Of a DNA stretch of 64,000 nucleotides, positions 32,693-41,850 are shown one piece after another. Source of the DNA: Streptomyces rubiginosohelvolus (GTDB taxonomy: Bacteria > Actinomycetota > Actinomycetes > Streptomycetales > Streptomycetaceae); assembly GCF_014649875.1 (NCBI RefSeq), contig NZ_BMTW01000002.1, forward strand, positions 310,001-374,000. The letters are read 5' to 3'. The stretch's first letter is position 1; each line of letters starts with the position of its first letter. The position numbers and the translations under genes were made by a program. The notes beneath the pieces were generated by a model. The model was not told the origin of the DNA. It ran no database searches and saw only the letters and a program-made list of their open reading frames with translations.

Positions 32693-34145
32693 CCAGCCGG
32701 GAGCGCTTGCGGCCGTATCCGGCGTAGAGGAGCGAGCCGGCGGCCAGGAAGACCGCGAACTGGACCCAGGTCGTCCAGCCGGTCCCGTACATCAGGTACA
32801 GGCAGAAGGCGACGCCCAGCAGCGGGCTGACCGGGTAGAGCGGGACCCGGAAGGTCCGCTTCAGCTCGGGGTTGCGGCGCCGGAGCACCACCACCGCGAC
32901 ATTGACGGCGACCATCGTGGCGAGCGTGCCGATGGTCGTCAGGTTCACGACGACGTCGAGCGAGACGAACGCGGCCGGGACCGCGAAGACACAGGCGACG
33001 ATCCAGGTGTTGGCGACCGGGGTGTGGGTCTTGGGAGAGACCCGCTCGAAGACGCGCGGAATCAGACCGTCGCGGGACATCGACATCAGGATGCGGGTCT
33101 GCCCGTACATCACGGCGAGCACCACCGAGGCGATGGCGACGACCGCGCCGAAGGCGATGATGCCGCCGCCCACCGAGGAGTCGGTGACCTCGTTGACGGC
33201 GATCGAGAGAGCGGCGCTCTTGTTCGCCACGTCGTCCGAGCCGATCGCGCCGATGGCGGAGAGCGCCACGGCGCAGTAGAGCAGGGTGACGACGCCGATG
33301 CAGATCAGGATGGCGATCGGAATGTTGCGGCGGGGGTTCTTGACCTCTTCGCCGGCGGTGGTGATGGCGTCGAAGCCGATGTAGGAGAAGAACGCGAGCG
33401 ACGCGCCCGCGGTGATCCCGCCGAGCCCGTGGGTGGCGAACGGCATGAGGTTGTCGTCCTGGAACGCGCTGAACGCCACCGCGCAGAACGCGACCAGGAT
33501 GCCGATCTTGAGGACCGCCATGGCGGCGGTGGCCGTGGCGCTCTCCCGGACGCCGCGCACCAGCAGGGTGGCGGCCATGGCGATCACGACGATCGCGGGC
33601 AGGTTGACCACACCGCCGTCACCGGGCCCGGCGGACAGGGCGGCGGGCAGTTCCCAGCCGAACAGGCTGTTCAGCAGCTCGTTGACGTACTGGCTCCAGC
33701 CCACCGCGACGGCGGAGACCGAGACGCCGTACTCCAGCAGCAGGCACCAGCCGACGAGGAAGGCGGTGCGCTCGCCGAGCGCCGCGTAGGCGAAGGAGTA
33801 CGAGCTTCCGGAGACCGGGATGGCGCTGCCCAGCTCCGCGAAGGACAGGGCGGTGAAGATGCAGGTGATCGCCGCGAGGACGAACGAGATCACGACGGCG
33901 GGGCCGGCCTCGGCGACGCTGTCGGAGAGTCCGACGAAGATGCCGGTGCCGACGATCGCGCCGACCCCGAAGCAGACAAGCTGGAAGAGGCCCATCGTGC
34001 GCTTGAGGCCGTGGCCCTCCAGGTCGCCGCCGGATTCGGCGATGAGCTGCTCGGGGCTCTTGCGGCGCAGGCCCGACAGGTGGGGGCCGGCGGGCTTCGG
34101 GGTGCCGGATCGCGGCAGACCGGTGCTCATGCGGGACGTTCTCAT
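32643..34145 (-). CDS. APC family amino acid permease
   Basis: 500-residue permease with twelve predicted spans. The consensus first-span element FQLVCFGVGAIVGTGIFVGL and the conserved FFSYIGFDAITTAGEEVKNPRRNIPIAI region mark the cationic amino acid (CAT/YfnA) branch. It probably moves arginine, ornithine or a related amino acid across the plasma membrane. ATG 34145 is chosen over a later ATG at 34130; either is possible. It lies downstream of argF, separated by a strong hairpin at 34201-34241 and a palindrome at 34279-34292. The linkage to arcA-argF suggests an arginine/ornithine exchange role. Confidence 0.84.
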   Translation of the reverse strand: MRTSRMSTGLPRSGTPKPAGPHLSGLRRKSPEQLIAESGGDLEGHGLKRTMGLFQLVCFGVGAIVGTGIFVGLSDSVAEAGPAVVISFVLAAITCIFTALSFAELGSAIPVSGSSYSFAYAALGERTAFLVGWCLLLEYGVSVSAVAVGWSQYVNELLNSLFGWELPAALSAGPGDGGVVNLPAIVVIAMAATLLVRGVRESATATAAMAVLKIGILVAFCAVAFSAFQDDNLMPFATHGLGGITAGASLAFFSYIGFDAITTAGEEVKNPRRNIPIAILICIGVVTLLYCAVALSAIGAIGSDDVANKSAALSIAVNEVTDSSVGGGIIAFGAVVAIASVVLAVMYGQTRILMSMSRDGLIPRVFERVSPKTHTPVANTWIVACVFAVPAAFVSLDVVVNLTTIGTLATMVAVNVAVVVLRRRNPELKRTFRVPLYPVSPLLGVAFCLYLMYGTGWTTWVQFAVFLAAGSLLYAGYGRKRSRLVSSPVTDPAAPVSPEA

Positions 34146-34200
34146 CTCTGGTGGTGCAGTGGGGGGACGGCCCGTGCGCCGGGTGCGGCGGCACAGGTAA

Positions 34201-34241
34201 GGGGTTCGGGTCCCGCAGGGGTCTCCCCGGGTCCGAACCCC
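34201..34241 (-). terminator. strong hairpin between argF and the permease gene
   Basis: GGGGTTCGG pairs perfectly with CCGAACCCC (9 bp), extended inward by two wobble and two GC pairs, with a loop of about 15 bases. It lies about 100 bases after the argF stop and 56 bases before the permease ATG, on the strand transcribed toward the permease. It could end the arcA-argF transcript or act as an attenuator in the permease leader. Confidence 0.6.
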
Positions 34242-34278
34242 ACCAAGAGCCGACATCGTAGCCACCAGCACGCATGTT

Positions 34279-34292
34279 CACCCAATCGGGTG
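34279..34292. promoter_or_regulatory. CACCC-GGGTG dyad in the permease upstream region
   Basis: CACCC-AATC-GGGTG sits in a locally AT-rich segment between argF and the permease gene, flanked by GCATG boxes on both sides. It is a candidate operator for the permease. Its GCATG flanks recall the GATGC/GCATC dyad before argF, so one arginine-responsive regulator for both is possible. Confidence 0.35.
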
Positions 34293-34337
34293 TATGAGCA
34301 TGCGAACCCCTGCCCCGTATGCGTATGGCTCGCGCGG

Positions 34338-35342
34338 CTACTTCCCGGCGAGCGTCGCCACCAGGACGGCCTTGATCGTGTGCATCCGGTTCTCCGCCTG
34401 GTCGAAGACGACGGAGTGCGGCGACTCGAAGACCTCGTCGCTGACCTCCAGCTCGGTCAGTCCGTACCGGGCGTGGATGTCCCGGCCGACCTGGGTGCCG
34501 AGGTCGTGGAAGGCCGGCAGGCAGTGCAGGAACTTCACGTCCGGGTTGCCGGTGGCCCGCAGGACGTCCATCGTCACGGCGTAGGGCCCGAGGGCGGCGA
34601 TGCGCTCGGCCCAGACCTCCTTGGGCTCCCCCATGGAGACCCAGACGTCGGTGGCGACGAAGTCGGCGCCCGAGACGCCCTGGGCCACGTCGCCGGTGAG
34701 GGTGATCATCGCGCCGCTGACCTCGGCGAGCTTCCGGGCCCGCGCCACGACCGCCTCGTCCGGCCAGTACGCCTCGGGGGCGACGATCCGGACGTCGAGG
34801 CCGAGCAGGGCGCCGGTGATCAGGTAGGAGTTGCCCATGTTGAAGCGGGCGTCGCCGAGGTAGGCGAAGGCCGTCCCCGCGAGGGGGCCCTCGCGGCACT
34901 CGGTCATGGTGAGGACGTCCGCGAGCATCTGGGTGGGGTGCCAGTCGTCGGTGAGCCCGTTGAAGACCGGCACGCCGCCGTGCGCGGCCAGCTCCTCGAC
35001 GGCCTGCTGACTGTCGCCCCGGTACTCGATCCCGTCGAACATCCGGCCCAGCACCCGGGCGGTGTCCTTCACGGACTCCTTGTGGCCCATCTGGGAGCCC
35101 GCGGGGTCGAGGTAGGTGGTGAAGGCGCCCTGGTCGGCGGCGGCGACCTCGAACGCGCAGCGCGTACGGGTCGAGGTCTTCTCGAAGATCAGCGCGATGT
35201 TCTTGCCGCGCAGCCGCTGGACCTCGACCCCGGCCTTCTTGGCCGCCTTGAGCTCGGCGGCCAGTGCGACCAGGCCGAGAAACTCCTCGGAGGTGAAGTC
35301 CAGCTCCTTGAGGAAGTGGCGGCCGGTGAGGTCTATGGCCAT
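34338..35342 (-). CDS. argF: ornithine carbamoyltransferase (catabolic type)
   Basis: 334-residue enzyme interconverting citrulline plus phosphate and ornithine plus carbamoyl phosphate. Family motifs are intact: carbamoyl-phosphate loop SxRTR ([12 protein letters not shown]), HPTQ ([13 protein letters not shown]), the ornithine-binding [10 protein letters not shown] region and the catalytic HCLPAF near residue 275. The sequence form ([17 protein letters not shown]) and its position after arginine deiminase point to the catabolic ArcB role rather than arginine synthesis. ATG 35342 with AGGAG upstream. The upstream region carries a dyad (35400-35426) described separately. Confidence 0.92.
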   Translation of the reverse strand: MAIDLTGRHFLKELDFTSEEFLGLVALAAELKAAKKAGVEVQRLRGKNIALIFEKTSTRTRCAFEVAAADQGAFTTYLDPAGSQMGHKESVKDTARVLGRMFDGIEYRGDSQQAVEELAAHGGVPVFNGLTDDWHPTQMLADVLTMTECREGPLAGTAFAYLGDARFNMGNSYLITGALLGLDVRIVAPEAYWPDEAVVARARKLAEVSGAMITLTGDVAQGVSGADFVATDVWVSMGEPKEVWAERIAALGPYAVTMDVLRATGNPDVKFLHCLPAFHDLGTQVGRDIHARYGLTELEVSDEVFESPHSVVFDQAENRMHTIKAVLVATLAGK

Positions 35343-35399
35343 GATGACTGCTCCTGGGTCGGGCGGGGATCGGCGCACTGCGCGCGGCAGGGGTGGAAG

Positions 35400-35426
35400 T
35401 CTATACGATGCATCGCATCTCTATAC
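35400..35426 (-). promoter_or_regulatory. operator/promoter dyad before argF
   Basis: GATGC-ATC-GCATC (35407-35419), containing the perfect palindrome CGATGCATCG (35406-35415), is bracketed by two direct TCTATAC repeats (35400-35406 and 35420-35426) spaced 20 bases, two helical turns. On the minus strand the repeats read GTATAGA, good -10 elements, so a bound regulator would sit in the promoter. An arginine regulator (ArgR) or a small GntR protein are candidates. Confidence 0.5.
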
Positions 35427-35456
35427 AGGGCCATGGGTCCACCTTCCTTCGGCCGC

Positions 35457-36692
35457 TCATGCCACGGGGTCCCGCTCCACCGGGCAGCTCATACAGCGCG
35501 GCCCTCCCCGCCCCCGGCCCAGCTCGCTGCCCCGGATCTCGATCACCTCGATGCCCTGCTTGCGCAGATGGGTGTTGGTGGTCGCGTTCCGCTCGTACGC
35601 GACGACGACGCCGGGCTCGACCGCGAGCACGTTGCAGCCGTCGTCCCACTGCTCGCGCTCGGCGGCGTGCACGTCCTGGGTGGCGGTGAGCACCCGGATC
35701 GCGTCGAGACCGAGGGCGGCGGCGATGGCGCGGTGCATGTGCTCGGGCGGATGGTCGGTGACCTTCAGTTCGCGGGGGCCGCTGCCGGGCTCGATGGTGT
35801 ACGAGCGGAGCATGCCGAGACCGGCGTACTGGGTGAACGTGTCGCCGTCGACCATCGTCATCACCGTGTCCAGGTGCATGAACGCGCGGGCCTTGGGCAT
35901 GTCGAGCGCCACGATCGTGCGCGCCGAACCGGCGTCGAAGAGCCCGCGGGCCAGCATCTCCACCGCCTGCGGGGTGGTCCGCTCGCTCATCCCGATCAGG
36001 ACCGCGCCCTGCCCGATGACCAGGACGTCACCGCCCTCGATGGTGGAGGGGTAGTCGTCCTGCCCCTCCGACCAGTGGTGGAAGGCGCCCGCCTCCGGGC
36101 CGGTGAAGAGCGGGTGGTGGCGGTAGATCGCCTCGAAGTGGACGGTCTCGCGCTGCCGGGCGGGCCAGCGCATGGCGTTGATGGAGACCCCGTCGTAGAT
36201 CCAGGCCGAGGTGTCCCGGGTGAAGAGGTGGTTGGGCAGCGGGCCGAGGAGGAAGTCGTCCAGGTCCATGACATGGAAGCGGACGGAGGTCGGCTCGCTG
36301 TACCGCTCCAGGAACTCCCGCTTCGTCATGCCGCCGACCAGCGCCTCCGCCAGCTCCGCGGCGGACAGCTGCTCGAAGGCGGCCCGCAGATGCTCGGTGG
36401 CGAGCGGGCCGTACTCCTTCTCGTCGAAGACCCGGTCGAGCACGAGTCGCCGCGCGACCGGGATGTCGAGCGACTCGCGCAGCAGATCGCCGAAGAGGTG
36501 CACGGCGACCCCCCGGTCGCGCAGGACGTCCGCGAACCCGTCGTGCTCCTCCCGGGCGCGGCGCACCCACAGGACGTCGTCGAACAGCAGCGCGTCCTTG
36601 TTCCTGGGGGTGAGCCGCTTCAGCTCCAGATCGGGGCGGTGGAGTATGACGCGGCGCAGCCGCCCGGCTTCGGAGTCGACATGGAATCCCAT
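35457..36692 (-). CDS. arcA: arginine deiminase
   Basis: 411-residue guanidino-modifying enzyme hydrolysing arginine to citrulline and ammonia, the first step of the ADI pathway. Seen are the N-terminal [17 protein letters not shown], the [23 protein letters not shown] element, the IEGGDVLVI loop, the [12 protein letters not shown] histidine region and the C-terminal active-site cysteine in [11 protein letters not shown]. All catalytic positions look intact. ATG 36692 ([10 protein letters not shown]) is chosen over an upstream in-frame codon because family members begin here. Next gene on the strand is argF, 114 bases away. No carbamate kinase gene is seen nearby. Confidence 0.93.
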   Translation of the reverse strand: MGFHVDSEAGRLRRVILHRPDLELKRLTPRNKDALLFDDVLWVRRAREEHDGFADVLRDRGVAVHLFGDLLRESLDIPVARRLVLDRVFDEKEYGPLATEHLRAAFEQLSAAELAEALVGGMTKREFLERYSEPTSVRFHVMDLDDFLLGPLPNHLFTRDTSAWIYDGVSINAMRWPARQRETVHFEAIYRHHPLFTGPEAGAFHHWSEGQDDYPSTIEGGDVLVIGQGAVLIGMSERTTPQAVEMLARGLFDAGSARTIVALDMPKARAFMHLDTVMTMVDGDTFTQYAGLGMLRSYTIEPGSGPRELKVTDHPPEHMHRAIAAALGLDAIRVLTATQDVHAAEREQWDDGCNVLAVEPGVVVAYERNATTNTHLRKQGIEVIEIRGSELGRGRGGPRCMSCPVERDPVA

Positions 36693-36739
36693 GCCTTCAT
36701 CCTCACCGCGCGGAGCACCGTTCACCCGGCGAATCGCCT

Positions 36740-36754
36740 ACCGGTTGGACCGGT
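36740..36754 (-). terminator. ACCGGT hairpin after pnkp
   Basis: ACCGGT-TGG-ACCGGT forms a 6-bp stem with a 3-base loop that begins 1 base after the pnkp stop codon (minus strand). A second dyad, GGCGAATCGCC (36728-36738), follows and may belong to the arcA promoter. A short terminator for the hen1-pnkp operon is the best guess. Confidence 0.4.
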
Positions 36755-36755
36755 C

Positions 36756-39341
36756 TCAGAGCCGGGGGTCCACCGGCTCCGACTCCAGGGCCAGGACGGC
36801 GAACACCGCCTCGTGGATCCGCCACAGCGGTTCGCCCTCCGCCAGCCGGTCCAGCGCCTCCAGACCGAGTGCGTACTCCCGCAGCGCGAGCGAGCGCTTG
36901 TGGCCGAGGAACCGGGAGCGCAGGCGCTCCAGATTCTCCGGGCGGGTGTACTCGGGGCCGTAGATGATGCGGAGGTACTCCCGGCCCCGCACCTTGATGC
37001 CGGGCTGGACGAGGCGGCCCTTGGCGTCCCGGACGAGGGCGCCGAGCGGCTTGACGACCATGCCCTCGCCGCCGCGTCCGGTCATCTCCAGCCACCAGTC
37101 CACACCCGCGCGGACCGAGTCCTCGTCGCCGGCGTCGACGACGAGCCGGCGGGTGACCTGGAGCAGCCCGGTCGGGTCGTGCTCCACCAGCCGGTCGAGC
37201 CAGGCGAGCTGCTCGTCGTGCGGGACGGCGGCCAGGGAGCGGCCCTGGACGGCGAGGATCTGGAAGGGGGCCAGGCGCACCCCCTCCAGTCCCTCGGTGG
37301 GCCAGCAGTAGCGCCGGTACGCCTCGGTGAACGCGGCGGCGTCCTGCGCGCGGGCCCGCTGCTGTCCGGCGAGGCCCGCCACCTCGACGCCCCGGGCGGC
37401 CGCCTGCTCCAGGGCGGCGACGGCCGGCGGGAAGACCGCACCGGACGCGGCGCCGACGGCGGCGTACTGCGAGCGCAGCAGCCCGCCCGCCTTCAGCGAC
37501 CACGGCATCAGCTCGGCGTCCAGGAGGACCCAGTCGGTGTCCCACTCCGCCCAGAGCCCGGCGGCGGTGACGGCCGTACGGAGCCGGTCCAGGATCCCTT
37601 CGGTCAGGGCCGGGTCGTCCAGGAAGGGGCGGCCGGTGCGGGTGTACAGCGCGCCGGTGGGACCCGCCGTGCCGAACCGCGCGGTCGCCGCCTCCGCGTC
37701 CTTGCAGACCAGGGCCACGGCCCGGGAGCCCATGTGCTTCTCCTCGCACACGACCCGCTCGACGCCGTCCGCCGCGTACTGCGCGAACGCCTCGGCCGGG
37801 TGCTCCAGGAAGCCGTCCTCGCGGGAGGTGGCGGTGGGGGCCATGGTGGGCGGGAGGTAGGCGAGGAGCTGCGGGTCGACCGCGAACCGGCTCATGACCT
37901 CGAGCGCGGCGGCGGCGTTCTCCTCGCGCACGGCTACGCGCCCCATGTGCCGGGTCTCCACGACCCGGCGGCCCTGGACGTCGGCGATGTCCAGCGGCCG
38001 GCCCTCCCGGCCTCCGGGCGCCTCGGTCACCAGCGGCTTGACGGGCTCGTACCAGACCTTCTCGGCGGGTACGTCGACGAGTTCGCGCTCGGGCCAGCGC
38101 AGCGCGGTCATCTTTCCGCCGAAGACGGCACCGGTGTCCAGGCAGATGGTGTTGTTGATCCAGGAGGTGGTGGGGACGGGGGTGTGGCCGTAGACCACGG
38201 TGGCGCGGCCCCGGTACTCCTCGGCCCACGGGTAGCGCACGGGCAGGCCGAACTCGTCGGTCTCGCCGGTGGTGTCCCCGTACAGGGCATGCGAGCGGAC
38301 CCGGCCGGAGGTGCGGCCGTGGTACTTCTCGGGCAGCCCGGCGTGACAGACCACCAGCTTGCCCTCGTCCAGGACGTAGTGGCTGACGAGGGAGTCGATG
38401 AACTCCCGCACCTGGCCCCGGAACTCGGGGTGCTCGGCGTCCTCGCGCTCCAGCTGCTCGACGGTCTCGGCGAGCCCGTGGGTGAGCTGGACCTTGCGGC
38501 CCGCGAGATAACGGCCGAGCTTGTTCTCGTGGTTGCCGGGGACGCACAGGGCGTCGCCCGACGCCACCATGGACATCACGCGGCGCAGCACGCCCGGGCT
38601 GTCGGGGCCCCGGTCGACGAGGTCGCCGACGAACACGGCGGTGCGCCCCTCGGGGTGGGCGCCGTCCACGTAACCGAGCGTGCCGAGCAGGGTCTCCAGC
38701 TCGGAGCTGCAGCCGTGGATGTCGCCGATGATGTCGAACGGTCCTGTGAGGTGACGCAGGTCGTTGTAGCGGCGCTCCAGGACCACCTCGGCGCTTTCGG
38801 CCTCCTCCTCGGTGCGCAGGATGTGCACCTTGCGGAAGCCCTCGCGCTCCAGGCCGCGCAACGAGCGCCGCAGCTCGCGGCGGTGCCGCTGGATGACGTG
38901 GCGCGGCATGGAGGCGCGGTCAGGCCGGGCCGCGTTGCGGGCTGCACAGACCTCCTCGGGGAGGTCGAGGACGATGGCGATGGGCAGGACGTCGTACTTC
39001 CTGGCCAGCTGGACGAGCTGCTTGCGGCTCTCGGGCTGGACGCTGGTGGCGTCGATGACGGTGAGCCGCCCGGCCTCCAGGCGCTTGCCCGCGATGTAGT
39101 GCAGCACGTCGAAGGCGTCACGGCTGGCGCTCTGGTCGTTCTCGTCGTCGGCGACCAGGCCCCGGCAGACGTCCGAGGAGACGATCTCGGTCGGCTTGAA
39201 GTGCTTGCGGGCGAAGGTGGACTTGCCGGATCCGCTGGCGCCGATGAGGACGACGAGGGAGAGGTCGGTCACCGGCAGGGTGCGTCCGGGGGTCGGGGCG
39301 GCGGCGGTCTCCGCGCCGGTCGTGCTGTGGCCTCTGTTCAT
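36756..39341 (-). CDS. pnkp: polynucleotide kinase-phosphatase/ligase of the bacterial RNA repair system
   Basis: 861-residue three-domain RNA repair enzyme. The N-terminal 5'-kinase has the P-loop GASGSGKST (residues 34-42) and DATSVQPESR. The central metallophosphatase shows GDIHGCSSELETLLG, GDLVDRGPDS, GNHENK, CHAGLP and YGHTPV, i.e. all metal-binding histidines and aspartates. The C-terminal nucleotidyltransferase domain has the lysine motif EEKHMGSRAVAL. Length matches Clostridium thermocellum Pnkp (870). With Hen1 it heals and seals cleaved RNA such as toxin-cut tRNA. ATG 39341 overlaps the hen1 stop by ATGA, so the two are coupled. Confidence 0.94.
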   Translation of the reverse strand: MNRGHSTTGAETAAAPTPGRTLPVTDLSLVVLIGASGSGKSTFARKHFKPTEIVSSDVCRGLVADDENDQSASRDAFDVLHYIAGKRLEAGRLTVIDATSVQPESRKQLVQLARKYDVLPIAIVLDLPEEVCAARNAARPDRASMPRHVIQRHRRELRRSLRGLEREGFRKVHILRTEEEAESAEVVLERRYNDLRHLTGPFDIIGDIHGCSSELETLLGTLGYVDGAHPEGRTAVFVGDLVDRGPDSPGVLRRVMSMVASGDALCVPGNHENKLGRYLAGRKVQLTHGLAETVEQLEREDAEHPEFRGQVREFIDSLVSHYVLDEGKLVVCHAGLPEKYHGRTSGRVRSHALYGDTTGETDEFGLPVRYPWAEEYRGRATVVYGHTPVPTTSWINNTICLDTGAVFGGKMTALRWPERELVDVPAEKVWYEPVKPLVTEAPGGREGRPLDIADVQGRRVVETRHMGRVAVREENAAAALEVMSRFAVDPQLLAYLPPTMAPTATSREDGFLEHPAEAFAQYAADGVERVVCEEKHMGSRAVALVCKDAEAATARFGTAGPTGALYTRTGRPFLDDPALTEGILDRLRTAVTAAGLWAEWDTDWVLLDAELMPWSLKAGGLLRSQYAAVGAASGAVFPPAVAALEQAAARGVEVAGLAGQQRARAQDAAAFTEAYRRYCWPTEGLEGVRLAPFQILAVQGRSLAAVPHDEQLAWLDRLVEHDPTGLLQVTRRLVVDAGDEDSVRAGVDWWLEMTGRGGEGMVVKPLGALVRDAKGRLVQPGIKVRGREYLRIIYGPEYTRPENLERLRSRFLGHKRSLALREYALGLEALDRLAEGEPLWRIHEAVFAVLALESEPVDPRL

Positions 39342-40831
39342 GCGGCTTCCGCCTCCTTCTTCTTCTCGGTGGTCGTGGTGGTCGTGGTGGTCTCGGCCCG
39401 GGTGAACACGGCCATCTGGGTCGGCGGCCCCACCTCGGGGTCGTCCGGCCCGACCGGCACGTACCGGACGGTGTATCCGTGCCGTTCGGCGACCTGCCCG
39501 GCCCAGTCCCGGAATTCGGCCCGGGTCCACTCGAAGCGGTGGTCCCCGTGCCGGACGTGTCCGGCCGGGAGGGTCTCCCAGCGGACGTTGTACTCGACGT
39601 TCGGTGTGGTCACGAGCACCGTCCCGGGGCGCGCGGCACCGAACACCGCGTACTCCAGGGCGGGCAGCCGGGGCAGGTCCAGGTGCTCGACGACCTCGCT
39701 GAGCACGGCGGCGTCATACCCGGTCAGCCGCTTGTCGGTGTAGGTCAGCGAGCCCTGCCGCAGGGTGACCCGGTCGGCCTGGCGCTCCCCCATCCGGTCC
39801 AGCTTGAGCCGCCGCGAGGCGATGGTGAGGGCGCGCATCGAGACGTCGACGCCCACGATCTCGGTGAAGCGCACGTCCTTGAGGAGCGCCTGCACCAACT
39901 GGCCCTGGCCGCAGCCGAGGTCGAGCACGCGGCTCGCCCCGGCGGCGCGCAGCGCGTCGAGGATCGCGGTCCGCCGGTGCTCGGCGAGCGGGACCGGCTT
40001 CTCCTCGGTGTCGGTGCTCTCGTCCACCGCGTTGTCGACGCTGTCCACGTCGAGGTCGTCCGACTCGGCGAGCCGGACCAGCTCCAGGGCCTGGTCGGCC
40101 TGGCGGGTGAGCCCCCAGCGGTGGGACAGATAGCGCCGGGTGATCAGTGGCCGCTCGGGGTGGTCGGCCAGCCAGCCCTCCCCGGCCCGCAGCAGCTTGT
40201 CCACCTCGTCGGGCGCGACCCAGTAGTGCTTGGCGTCGTCGAGCACCGGAAGCAGGACATAGAGCTGCCGCAGGGCGTCGGCGAGCCGCAACTCGCCCTC
40301 CAGCACCAGCCGTACGTAGCGCGAGTCGCCCCACGCGGGGAACTGCTCGTCCAGTGGTACGGCCGTGACCTCGACACGCTCCCAGCCGAGCGGCGCGAAC
40401 AGCTTGTGCACCAGCTCGATGCCGCCCCGGGCGGGCAGGGCGGGCACCTCGATCCGCAGCGGCAGCGGGCTCTCGGCCCGCTCGGGCATGGCCCGGCAGA
40501 CCCCGCCGAGCGCGGACTTGAACACGGCGGCGAGGGCGACGGACAGCAGCGAGGACGCCGCGTAGGGGCGGTCGTTGACGTACTGCGCGAGCGCCGCGTC
40601 GGGCGCGCCTCCCCGGCCCTTGCCCTTGCCGCGCCGCACGAGCGCCACCGGATCCACCTCCAGCAGGAGTGCGGCCGTGCAGCGCTCGGCGGACGCCTCG
40701 GGGTAGAAGACGTGCGCGGAGCCGTGCGAGGTGGAGAACGCCTGCGCCTTGTCGGGATGCTTGTGCAGCAGGAAGCCCAGATCAGTGGCGGGACGCTCTT
40801 GGGTGCCGGTCGTACCGATTGTCAGGAACAC
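39338..40831 (-). CDS. hen1: 3'-terminal RNA ribose 2'-O-methyltransferase Hen1
   Basis: About 497 residues. The N-terminal half is the bacterial Hen1 domain that contacts Pnkp (ERPATDLGFLLHKHPDKAQ, then SAHVFYPEASAERCTAALLLEVDP). The C-terminal half is an AdoMet-dependent methyltransferase with RVLDLGCGQGQLVQ and the metal-binding EVVEHLDLPRL of the Hen1 family. It methylates the 2'-OH at the 3' end of a cut RNA before ligation, which prevents repeat cleavage. GTG 40831 (MFLTIGTTG) is preferred because known homologues start there; GTG 40852 in the same frame adds 7 residues. Confidence 0.92.
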   Translation of the reverse strand: MFLTIGTTGTQERPATDLGFLLHKHPDKAQAFSTSHGSAHVFYPEASAERCTAALLLEVDPVALVRRGKGKGRGGAPDAALAQYVNDRPYAASSLLSVALAAVFKSALGGVCRAMPERAESPLPLRIEVPALPARGGIELVHKLFAPLGWERVEVTAVPLDEQFPAWGDSRYVRLVLEGELRLADALRQLYVLLPVLDDAKHYWVAPDEVDKLLRAGEGWLADHPERPLITRRYLSHRWGLTRQADQALELVRLAESDDLDVDSVDNAVDESTDTEEKPVPLAEHRRTAILDALRAAGASRVLDLGCGQGQLVQALLKDVRFTEIVGVDVSMRALTIASRRLKLDRMGERQADRVTLRQGSLTYTDKRLTGYDAAVLSEVVEHLDLPRLPALEYAVFGAARPGTVLVTTPNVEYNVRWETLPAGHVRHGDHRFEWTRAEFRDWAGQVAERHGYTVRYVPVGPDDPEVGPPTQMAVFTRAETTTTTTTTEKKKEAEAA

Positions 40832-40887
40832 CTGTCCGAGTATGATCCTCACCCCCTGCCCCCACCAGGCATTTTCGCCCCGCCTGC

Positions 40888-41838
40888 CTACTTCTCCGGC
40901 TTCTCCGGCTCCCCCGGCTCCTCCAGTCGACCGGCCAGCTCAGCCATGAGGTCGGGCCCCACCCGGCAGCAGCCCCCGACGAGCCGGGCCCCGGCCCGCG
41001 TCCAGGCCCGCACCCTGCCCGGGTCGAAGGTGCCGACCCCGGTCCACCCCCGCGCCCCGGCGTCCCAGCCCTCGCCGCTGTTCGGATAGACCACGGCGGG
41101 CCTCCCCGTGACCGCCACCGCCAGCTCCACCGCCTCCTGCGCCTCGTCCGGGTCACAGCAGTTGACCCCGACCGCGAGGACGGACGTCCGCCCGGCCGCC
41201 ACCGCGAACGCCTCCTCCAACGGCTGCCCGGCCCGGGTCCGGCCGCCGGCCACGCTGTACGAGAGCCAGTACGGCAGCCCGGTCTCCTCGGCCACCCGGA
41301 CCAGGGCCTCCGCCTCGTCCAGATCCGGCACGGTCTCCAGCGCCAGGGCGTCGGGCCCGGCAGCCGCGAGCGCCGCCACCCGGGGGCGGTGGAAACGCTC
41401 CAGCTCACCGACGCTCAGCCCGTAACGCCCCCGGTACTCACTGCCGTCCGCGAGCATCGCCCCGTACGGTCCGACGGACGCGGCGACCCAGGTCTCCCGC
41501 CCGGGGCCGGCCCGGCGCGCCGCGTCGGCGGCGCCCCGGGCCAGCTCCACGCTGCGGGCGAGCAGGGCCTCGGTCCCGGGCCGGTCGAGTCCGTACCTCC
41601 CGAACCCTTCGAACGTGGCCTGATAGCTGGCCGTGATGAGCACCCGCGCCCCGGCCCGGAGATAGGCGAGGTGAGCGGCCTCGATCTGTTCCGGCGCGTC
41701 GGCCAGCAGCCGGGCCGACCACAGCGCGTCGGTCAGATCGCAGCCCTGCGCCTCGAGTTGGTTGGAGAGCCCGCCGTCCAGCAGGACGGGCCCGGCGTCC
41801 AGCGCGTCGGCGAGCGTACTGCCCGTGCTCGCGGCCAC
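40888..41838 (-). CDS. mmuM: homocysteine S-methyltransferase
   Basis: 316-residue zinc enzyme that methylates homocysteine to methionine using S-methylmethionine or AdoMet. It begins AGPVLLDGGLSNQLEAQG and has the zinc ligands in GVNCCDPDE and the C-terminal GGCCRVGPDL motif, with YPNSGEGWDA between. The sequence is complete. It is 54 bases downstream of the LLM oxidoreductase gene on the same strand; that gap is filled by a TGACC pentamer array. No riboswitch is evident upstream. Confidence 0.92.
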   Translation of the reverse strand: MAASTGSTLADALDAGPVLLDGGLSNQLEAQGCDLTDALWSARLLADAPEQIEAAHLAYLRAGARVLITASYQATFEGFGRYGLDRPGTEALLARSVELARGAADAARRAGPGRETWVAASVGPYGAMLADGSEYRGRYGLSVGELERFHRPRVAALAAAGPDALALETVPDLDEAEALVRVAEETGLPYWLSYSVAGGRTRAGQPLEEAFAVAAGRTSVLAVGVNCCDPDEAQEAVELAVAVTGRPAVVYPNSGEGWDAGARGWTGVGTFDPGRVRAWTRAGARLVGGCCRVGPDLMAELAGRLEEPGEPEKPEK

Positions 41839-41850
41839 CTCAGCCTCCTC

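Noticed and set aside
33024..39743. Open frame of about 2,240 codons on the plus strand, antisense to the permease, argF, arcA and pnkp genes.
   Set aside because: It is a high-GC antisense artefact: composition is low-complexity Gly/Arg/Val/His/Gln and no domain is seen, while the opposite strand carries four clear enzymes.
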